Origin: Tubiluchus corallicola
Lineage: Eukaryota > Priapulida > Priapulimorpha > Priapulimorphida > Tubiluchidae
Assembly (NCBI GenBank): GCA_030141605.1
Contig: JAQGDQ010000090.1
Location: 346,001 to 410,000, forward strand
Direction: 5' to 3'
Length of the DNA: 64,000 bases
Shown here: positions 30,156-64,000 of the stretch, piece after piece
How the letters are laid out: each line of letters begins with the position of its first letter
How positions within the stretch are numbered: the first letter of the stretch is position 1
Position numbers and translations under genes: made by a program
The notes under the pieces: model-generated
The model's input: the letters and a program-made list of their open reading frames with translations, nothing else
The model's database searches: none
What the model was told of the DNA's origin: nothing

Positions 30156-32635
30156 TTTTGTTCTTTACTTTGTTATGATATTTACTGCATGTGGTCGACA
30201 AATGTTGTACAGTAATAACTTAGACTGTAGATGTAGCCGACTATCCATAGGCATGTAACTATAAAGACAATTTAAACCTAATTTAGTCCTAAATAGTCAC
30301 TATAAAAAAACTAATAGAGAGACATAATCATGATCAAATGTGCTTCAATAATTATTACTCTAGCGATCTGCATGTTGTGAGGTTTCCTTTTCTAAATTTA
30401 TGATTTTGTCGCCTAGTTTATATTTGTTTTGAACGCTTTTTAAATCGTCAAAGAATTCTTTATGTTAATAATGTCGAAATCGCGTTGCTGAGAAGAATGT
30501 GTTAAAGTTTTATTGGCGATTGTGTGCATGTGTCAGATCATTGCTAAAGCCAAGATAACGCGTAATGTGGCCACATGTATGATTCTGCTGGTTATAACAG
30601 TCTATACTAAAAGAATTTTGCAAGTAACATCTAAAATTGACTTTAAATTTCGTTGGCTAATGGCGCTAATCTGACGTGTCTTGGCTTCGATCTTCGCATG
30701 TGCCGTTTTGGAAGCATACGAAGGTTTTTGTTTGTATACGTGTAATCTGACAATTCAGCGGCATTAATAATTAGTCCTGTTTTATTTGCCCAACGACCTA
30801 CTACGGTTTTTCTATAACGTAATAAGCTAAAATAATGACTCCTCTAACTTAGTTTTGCGCGCATTACTCGTGTTAATGTGCCGAAGTGACAGGAAATGAA
30901 GACCTGCGCAAGCGTTGATTGTTACTCGTAGCGCGCATCTCTAGTTCTTGTCATAGTTCTAGCAGACGACAATAAAAGCACGTGCGAAACGCGGGAGAAA
31001 AAGTTGCATTTTTGTGCTTTTAATTATTTTGTTGAAACTAACGTAACTAGTTTTTTTCGTGCGATGAATTATTATTATTAGACTTGTTATTACGCAAATG
31101 TGTATGGTTGTACCTACGCTCGCTGTGCCACTGATAGTTGTATTTTAGCGTGTTTTCTCTATAGAAATATGTAGACAATAAACATGAACTACATTCACTG
31201 TCGGGTTGTTGCTGTTTTTTGTGTGTGGCAAAGTTTTTGTTTAGAAGTTTGCCAATGTTGTCTGAATTGATGATGACATCGTGTTGTAAAGAACTGATGG
31301 TTATATTCACATTGGGTGAGTTTTGCAAATTTGTGCCACAAAATTTGTGCCACAACAAGTATTATGTGGACACCAAGAACTTTTTATCATTATTTTATTT
31401 TAGTCCAAACAACCGAATATAGTTACCGTGTAAATAGTAAACACTTCGTCATTTTTTTGCTCAGGCTGACACCGCAAGCCAGAATTAATTCAGCATTCAG
31501 TGACAGAATAATATTTATGTTTGTGGCAAGATTGGAATCTAGCTCATTGGAACCTAAACTGGTAGAGTTGGCTTAGTTGCATTCGGACAGGATACATTCT
31601 CTGTCTTTATGAGATAAATGACCAGAATCAGTATTGCGTTGGAAGCCACCTAGAACGGGCATTGAAAGCAGTCCCCCATCTGTTCAATGACCAACCTTGC
31701 TTAATATTCTCCCTAAAAGAGGTACACGTGACCATTCAGCTGTGTTACCTCGCATACCCCGAATAAGTTTGGAGATTAGCAAACAACTTTTGGTGGTTCA
31801 CTGGACTGTTTCAGCAGTCAGTACATTTTTACTGCACTGTTTTTATGCTTCTAATGTGTTTACAAATTTATAAAGTATCCTGAATCAAACGAAACAAGTA
31901 GACAATTATAAAAAGCCCATAAATTTTAAAAAGTTTATCACAATTGCGTCTAATCGGTTCATGAAGATTTTATTATTACAACATTGCTGCAGAGCAGTGC
32001 TGAAAATTGAGTGTCCAATAAGCCTTGTTATGTGCTTGTTATTATCACTATGGTTGTTATTATAGTTAGCCGCTGTTTGCGCCTTTTTGTCGTAATTGTC
32101 ATCGTAATCATCTGTATTGTCGTCGTTGTCGTCATCATCAATAATTTTAATCGCAAGATTATTTTGAATGATGGAATAACTCTCAATTTGTTATTGCTGG
32201 CTCATTCCTTCATTAATAATAACCTTGCAATTACTGTGGATTAATCTGGGTTTTAAATTAATCGCAAAAATTAATCTAATTATTCATAGTAATTACACTT
32301 GCATTAATAAACTAATGCTTGGAAATGTTATCTTAGTGAGATTGCAAGAATGAAAGTTTGTCTTAATCACTAGTGGTGCACTGTAGTGGTCATGACAATA
32401 ACCTTGCAGTTCAGAATACGTGATTTAATCCAGGATTCTGCTCTGACTCATGGCCAATGAATGAACGTTTTCACGGTCATTCATTTCGGATACACTTTGG
32501 TTTAAAGAATTTAATCCAGGGCTTGGTGTGGATGCATAAATACATCACTAAGCTACATTATAATGATTAATGATCATGTGGCCTAATTATAGCGTCATAG
32601 CATCGCACCGAAATGTTAAAAGTGTTTATTAAGCC
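30156..32635. other. Intergenic, nothing recognised
   Basis: AT-rich. The open stretches are short, low-complexity or without family resemblance. No promoter could be assigned for gene B. Confidence 0.5.
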
Positions 32636-32885
32636 TATGATACACCAAAGAGTCTAACGTCTAGCGTTCACTGGGTAGTAAGTTAACAACAAAATGCCCA
32701 TATCAAATTTATTTTTGCAATTTTTCTTTTTTAATTATTTATTCGCATAATAATTCCCAGAACTAATGAACTAACGCTCAAAAATAGGAAGAGCTTCTAG
32801 CCTCTGGCTTTCAGCGTCCGCTGCCAAAATCGCTGGTTTCATCACCCATGACGCTTGCAGACGCTGCACGCTTTGGTGTATCATA
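32636..32885. mobile_element. 250-bp inverted-repeat element (MITE-like)
   Basis: Ends TATGATACACCAAAG and CTTTGGTGTATCATA are perfect inverted repeats of 15 bp, with weaker pairing further in (GCGT/ACGC-rich). Non-coding. Target duplication not clear. Confidence 0.6.
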
Positions 32886-33115
32886 AGCATTAACAATATG
32901 CAATTTTATATTGTAATTGTTACGTAAAATAACGGTATTTTCTCTTTCACGATAAAGTGTAGAAATGTCCGCAAAAAACCAGCTCTGCGCGTGCTGCCTG
33001 TGTGTTATTTGACTTCCGCGAATGCGTTTTGTCGTTGAGTGTTTAAAAGCTCTCTTCGGTAACTAATCTAACTGATATCATTAACTAAGCTCGCGCAAAG
33101 TACTACACGCATTTA

Positions 33116-33400
33116 GTGTCTTTACACATTTTCACACAACCTTTGCACACATTCAAATGGGTTTTACACATTTTCACACAACTACTCACATCTTTAGACG
33201 GCTTCACACATTTTCATATAACTGCACATATCTTTAGATGGCTTCACACACGCATCTTTAAATGGCTCTACACATTCTCACACAACTACACACCTGTAGA
33301 TGGTTTATACATTTTCACCCAGTTATTATATGGCTATTATTATATTATATTACACGTTTTTATATGGCTTCACGCATTTTCCTCTAAACACAAGTCTTCA
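33116..33400. repeat. Degenerate minisatellite
   Basis: Alternating cacacattttcacacaac and catctttagatggctt motifs repeat about six times at irregular 40-60 nt spacing. Confidence 0.75.
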
Positions 33401-34740
33401 GGGAGATACACATTTACGTATAGACGTGAACCTTGTGTGAGATTGAGTAAAATCAGTTCAGAAGCATAATCACAAACTGCTAATGAAACACTAGCAATTT
33501 GCTATGGAAGCCCACTCAAATTTGTAGTGAAGTCATACTACAGTTTCAAAGTAATTCAAGACGCGTCGTTTTTGCAGTTAATTAATTAATGCTTCAATAT
33601 TAATTAAGACAAATTTCACGGTCCCATTAGCATGATTTGCTAAGTATGCAGAAGCATCTCTTTTTTCGCACATTTAACCATACACAATTAATTGAGCGTG
33701 TCTGTGGTGGTAATTAATTACGCACGGAGTTGGGAGTTTACATAGAACAACGTACTAATTAGTCCACCAGGTCTGTGTGTATGGCATGATCAATAGTTTA
33801 ATTCATAGTTTCCGTGTAACCCGTGGTTATTATACTTCCACATCGCCTAACAATCGTCTCAACTCGCCAAGCAGAAAATTGGCGTCGTCAAGAGACCTGA
33901 GATAAAACGACAGCAGCTGTTTTCACTGCGCAAAACTAATCAGATCCCGCCGCAAACAGAAATCAAATCGTCTTCGCCATCCGCTGCCGTTTACATGCCC
34001 GTTATGATCTTGTTAACGGCAATGTTGTAAAAACCAATATGGGCCAGCCAGTGTTCCGGAAAAAGGCCGTAATGGATCGACTTTGCGACCTGATCCAGAG
34101 ATGGGGACGATACATGCGCTAAACCTTTGTAGCAAAAGATTGATGGCCTTTACAAGTTGATCTCAAGGTATTCCAGAGCAGATACTGCCAGGACACAGAT
34201 ATTTGATAGCATGTTTGAGGTTAGTTGTTTTGGCTTCTTTCCAGGCATTTGGCTTCCCCTAATGGAGAGGTTTGGTTGAATGCGCCCGCGACTTATCACT
34301 CAACGCCATTGAGGATTGCTGATCGATTAAATTGCAATTTCGCATTGATTCTTTTCAGAAAGGTCTAACCTTTCACGCCGCCGCATTGAAAGCTATTTGG
34401 AAACTGTCAGGTCAAATCCCCAGGATTCTACCTCCGCATCTATGCATACAAATAGAGTGATTAATTCTGGAAGCGCTATTGTTATTACGTTTGTTGCGCA
34501 TGCGTCGGAGTAACGAGGAAGATAATTCGATGGTGCTTCAGCCAAAACAGCAAGATACACCTGTAGCACATTATAAACAATGTTTAAAACACGATCACCA
34601 CAGCAGCAGCAGCAACAATAACAACACCGACGACGACAACAACAACAAGCAGAAGAAACATCAGCAGCATGGACCTGTGTGTGTCCATACTAATATTATG
34701 TAAGAGGTATCATGAATTGTTTTCCCATTACATCGAATGA
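33401..34740. other. Intergenic, nothing recognised
   Basis: No exon, element or RNA gene could be supported. A short CAG/AAC-rich stretch lies at 34600-34670. Confidence 0.5.
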
Positions 34741-35040
34741 AACCTAAAGCTACAAATACAAACCGTGAAAACCACGAAAAAGAGCACTTTATTTAAAGTA
34801 ATTTATTATCTGCAGTGTTGCCACCATTCGCAAGTCTTAAAAAAATCTGACGATTAAATTAATCGACTGCAGGTTATAGGAGCTTCTCAACCAAATTGGT
34901 GTCACGATTCATTTCTTCAAGAACATTTTTTATCTTTGATTTCTGCTGATAAGAACTTGAAAAACAGACTAAACAAAGAATAAAATAATCACTGGAATAT
35001 TGAAAACTCCTTTACATATACTTCTGACGACTATCTGGAG
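34741..35040. repeat. Dispersed repeat, copy 1
   Basis: Matches 45571-45860 in the same orientation, for example ttcttcaagaac, tttgatttctg and ccattcgcaa in the same order. Diverged. Family unknown. Confidence 0.6.
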
Positions 35041-36780
35041 GGAATCTATTTTCTAATAGAGTGGAGAGTATCTATTTTCTAACATCAGAAAAAAATCAAT
35101 GAAAGTGCGCGGTAGCGACGCCTAGCTGGTCTACTCTGCAGTCAGAGATCGTGTGAAGAAGTTAGACACGCTTCCTGGCGGAATCATTTAACTCTCTATT
35201 CACTAATCTCCACAATTCTCAAACACTGCCACTCCATTTCTCGGGGATTAACTTACGCGAGCTCGTATAATTCGAAATAAATTTTTCTGCGTTATAAGAT
35301 AACTAGAGAAACTCATGTATTAAAACTTGCGAATGGGCAGTAATACTTTTCTGTGATGCAGCCCGCGTTTTATATAAAGTTCTGAGAGAATTTTTGGCGA
35401 GCTTACTCTCCGATTTTTGCTGTGGCAGCTTGGATTCATAACTAAGTTTAAAATGGAGGTTTGACAAGTTTCAGAATAGGAATGCCTGCGAATCATGTGA
35501 AAACAATGTTACAGGTTTTTTATTATTATTTATCTCAAGAAAATGCGCCGAAACTTCCATTCACTTCCCAAATTTATTGTCAGTTTTTGTTTAGTTTGAG
35601 CTAAACTTAGATTTTCTTGATATTTATTATCAACATAAAAGTCACACACATCCTGATACTAAAACATCCTAAAACATTGATATAAATTATATTCGAATTT
35701 TTGTAAGACTGGTGGAACTGTGAGCAGCCGCTCTGGTCTAGGGCCTTTCTATTTTTAGGCAGCATAAATACCGGAATTCCAAGTAGCATCTTCTTTTTTA
35801 TTTGGCTCTGTCTTGCTTCTTTGGGGATTATTTTCATTTCATTTTCAACAGCAGATTCGTGTGTATCGTCACAAACCAAGCCAACATCCCGCATACTGAG
35901 CTTATTGAGCTATTTTCATTTGGAGTCACCTTCTTCTTTGTCTTGACACTCACGCATTTATGACAAACGGCCTTTAAAAAAAGAAAAAACAGCCCAATAT
36001 TGCCCTAAAAATCGTGTTCTTACCTTTATGTTATTCCCGTATATTTTGCAAAAACATCAATTTTGTCCAAATGAATTATGGTCTTAACGTTGCCACCCAA
36101 CTTTGCTTCGTTATTGCGGCACATTTCTTCTTTTACGGCACCATAATGCCGTTTTATGAGGAATTTGAGGAGCTTTAGTGCTAAATGACATTGTGTAATG
36201 ATATATTTAAGGCAGTATTTTTACACGACGCCCCACGCGTATTGTAAACTGTGGCATCTTTGTCAGGAATTCCAGTTATTAGAACGCACTCTGGTGGCAG
36301 TATTACGCGAAATTTGGCTTCTTTGATGGTAAAATCGTTGTTCGCCGCTGTTTTTATGGTGAGGTTGATAATCAGTTTTAGGTCATTAAAATGAACGCGG
36401 AAAAGTTTGATAGGTTGGTATGTCTTGATGGTTTGTGTTAGTTGCTGTCTAGTATCACCAATAATTATGGTTAAACTTATGAATTTTTACAACAGACTAG
36501 CAGCAATCTTTTGAAAAAATAAAGCAGATGATAGCTCTTCTTCTCCCCCTTCCTTCTCTCTTTCTCACTTTCTGTCTGCCTGTCTATCTGTCTCTTAGTT
36601 TAAACACTTTATTTTACAACATTTGGACACAATACAACTGAAGCAAAAAGTCCTACAGAGATAGTACAAATACAATATATGAAAGACAAAGTGTACAATT
36701 AGTATCTACGTAAAAATTAGACGCTCTTATTAAGTACTAAAAAAGACAGTCGCAATATATTAAGTATGAGACAAACGAAT
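35041..36780. other. Intergenic, nothing recognised
   Basis: No supported gene. A minus-strand open stretch at 35607-35894 has no recognisable domain. Confidence 0.45.
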
Positions 36781-36789
36781 GTATAATAC

Positions 36790-37080
36790 ATTGCCAACTG
36801 AAAATATTGAATTTGGCTCAAGTTAAACGTTTAGTTTCTTTAATATAATTATGCACAGTAGCAAATATCCTACAATTTATTGAGATCCACTATCCTGGGC
36901 CCATTAAGTAAAATGTGTGTTTAACATTATTATTCGATTTTTTGTAATTCCAAGATCTTCATTGACAAATAGATTTGACATTGATAATACCATACAACGT
37001 CTAGCTGCAATGCACTGTGGACAGCAAATAATGTTCAATAGTTTCGCTATGAAAGCCACAAGAACAAGATTTTGAAATAA
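36790..37080 (-). mobile_element. 3' end of a decayed non-LTR retrotransposon
   Basis: On the minus strand, with frameshifts and stops, I read CSCGFHSETIEHYLL, then CPQCIAARRCMVL, NEDLG, LLNGPR and IFATVHNYIKETKRL in order. CxCG..ET.EHYLL.CP..R, LL.G and IF..VH.YI..TKRL are typical of the end of LINE reverse transcriptase ORFs (Jockey/CR1-like). Inactive. Confidence 0.65.
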
Positions 37081-38988
37081 AGTTACCATGAATAAAGTTG
37101 TCTCAGTTTATTCGTCCATCCGTGTGTCCATCCATCTGTCTATCTATCCATCCCTGCTCCTTTTCTTTTTTCCTTGCCGTGTTTTTTTCTTTCCCTTGTA
37201 CTTCTTTCCTAATTCTCACCATTCTGTCTACTTTTTCTTAAGCATTATTATGTATATAAATCTGTATTGTAAAAATTATACACTAACGCAGTGTATTAAA
37301 GATGCCTATTAAAAATAGATAATTCTAACAGTCTTTCACTTTAATTGATTTCACGTTACAAGTACAATAATTTTGCAACGTAGACCGAACATTCAGCTGT
37401 GACTGGCAATTTTAGCTGAAACGTTGTTGACATTCAATCAATGTATCCACCATCATCATGGGAAAATGATTTCCGTGACCTGTCAACCAATGAAGCATCA
37501 AAAGGCCTGCCACACTACTCTGCTTTGTGCATTTATTTAGGTAAACATTCTTTCATTATGCAACCTGTCACCATTTCCTGAAACACGACAATGAAATGAA
37601 TGTAATTACAGGCGGAATAATTATCGGTTGACAGTTAACAGGGCACATAAGGGCAAGCTGTGCATTTTCCAAGTTTTAGTTAAAGAATGTGTACTTAATG
37701 AATCGGTATACGTTCACAATCGGGAGAGATGATACAGGTAATTTACGTCGCTAAAAATCTGTTTGAGATATAATACATGTATTGACATTGTGATATATTA
37801 TGATAGAGGCGTACTATAGTGGAGCAGAATAGGATTGTCATAGAATACTTTGCGCTAATTGTTATGACATTTTAACTAATGCAGCTGCTGCTGCTTATAA
37901 CCCATTTCCCTCGGGCTTCTTACCTGTAGAATTCTTTATCAAGAACTTGTTGCTTTATTAACTGCAACAACACCAGCTTAATTTAAAAAAAGAGCGTAGC
38001 ACACACTTCCTATCGTATGTTTCTACTCCAACTTATCAAAAATTCTGGTCGACTTTTCTGAAAATTCTATTTGTTTACCAGCATTTTCAGAAAAAACCTA
38101 CAGCCTTTTGTAATATCGCGTTTATTGTTTTATCGTTCGTTTATGGTACTTATCGCCATCACATTTAATTGTACTAAAGTTTTGGATAGTGAAATCTCAC
38201 ATACAGTGTAATTGCCATGGGAAGCATCACATGCAAGTATCATAGCAAAAAATTAAATGTTTTATGAACAAAATCATGTTTTCTATACTGATACGCATGC
38301 GTGCGTTATTTCAATATTCATTCGTTAAAATTATTTTTTCTTACAATTTTTTGAAAAAAATAATTTCTTCTACAAATCGCGGCAAACGATGCCAGTAATC
38401 ACTTGAGGTAAAGAGCTAACAGTGGAAGCGTGAAATTTTGAATGAATGTCCAATGAGAAGCACAGTTCTCATAACTACTGTACTACTAGTAACAGGAAGT
38501 TCCTGTTAATGTTCTTCTTGCAGCGCATTAGGTATAGTTAACAGGAAAACATTTTTGTGGAAGAGAATTCCACAGATAAGAGGCCCGATGAAAAGAAAAT
38601 AGATTTTTCGGCAGTATGCAATAGAAATTTGGCTTATGCGTGGCGATTCGCTTTCAGTACTTGTGTCAGTACTTTTACTGAGCAAATAAAAGTTCGATGT
38701 AATTATAGGAATGCAAGAAATGTGTCATCTTATCCTTGACTGAACCGAAAACGAATCATAAGTCATTATTCGTTTACTAGAGCATTTTATAGAACACCTA
38801 AAGCACGTTTCTAAAACCGGAAAAAACAACTCGGGTAACAAACGTATTTTTGTAGGTCTAAAAAATTAACTGATCGACAAAACCGTCTACAACAGCTCAT
38901 AAAAACGTATAAATATTGATAATTAATAAGGCATAGGGGTCGGAATTTTCTGCGTTTTCTAAAGAAAAATGGTCAATTTTGCTTGTAG
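37081..38988. other. Upstream of gene B, nothing recognised
   Basis: Gene B must have a promoter and signal-peptide exon before 38989, in phase 1. I could not identify either here with confidence. Confidence 0.4.

Positions 38989-64000
<25,012 letters not shown>

Noticed and set aside
32011-32244. Hydrophobic open frame as a signal-peptide exon of gene B
   Set aside because: The Val/Ile run comes from a GTT/GTC-rich low-complexity stretch; no phase 1 donor in a sensible place and 7 kb from Ig1.
35607-35894. 95-codon minus-strand open frame
   Set aside because: Not low complexity, but no domain, no splice context and no homologous partner in the window; cannot be supported as a gene.

Overview
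The window is animal genomic DNA: AT-rich, intron-rich, full of microsatellites and short inverted-repeat elements. It carries two tandem plus-strand genes of the Dscam family (Down syndrome cell adhesion molecule; canonical order Ig1-9, FN1-4, Ig10, FN5-6, transmembrane, cytoplasmic tail). Large alternatively spliced Ig cassette arrays point to an arthropod. Local multiplication of Dscam paralogues plus an Ig7 split over two exons suggests a myriapod or chelicerate rather than an insect or crustacean, where the Ig7 array exon encodes the whole domain. The species is not determined.

Gene A (131-28636) enters the window inside a cassette array. From 131 to 15470 I find 39 tandem cassettes (36 intact, 3 broken, plus one further remnant at 9561). 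Each encodes only the C-terminal half of Ig7, from the strand-C Trp to strand G. All intact cassettes start in phase 2, end in phase 1 and are 173-185 nt long (always 3n+2), so exactly one must be chosen. The exon for the first half of Ig7 lies upstream of the window. After the array come single exons for Ig8 and Ig9 and the first part of FN2, then two alternative exons for the second part of FN2 separated by 33 nt, then FN3, FN4, Ig10, FN5 and FN6. Two alternative transmembrane exons and six cytoplasmic coding exons follow, ending in a PDZ-ligand-like -ITVV.

Most array introns carry a short conserved element about 45-100 nt upstream of the next cassette. It occurs in three related families (CTTGGCAAACAGGATGG; GTCTTTCAACCAGC; TTTCCCAGCTGAA) that follow the subfamilies of the cassettes. 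Their position and conservation suggest selector sequences for RNA pairing that enforces single-cassette choice. This is the most interesting signal in the window.

28.6-39 kb is intergenic: a 3' UTR, a tRNA-derived SINE-like piece, a small inverted-repeat element, tandem repeats, a dispersed repeat and the decayed 3' end of a LINE.

Gene B (38989-64000, running off the end) is a paralogue that starts at Ig1 and reaches the first bases of Ig10. Its exon-intron structure matches gene A, but it has one Ig7b exon and one FN2b exon. Its introns are longer and filled with microsatellites, degenerate minisatellites and inverted-repeat elements. It shows the unarrayed version of the same gene next to the arrayed one.
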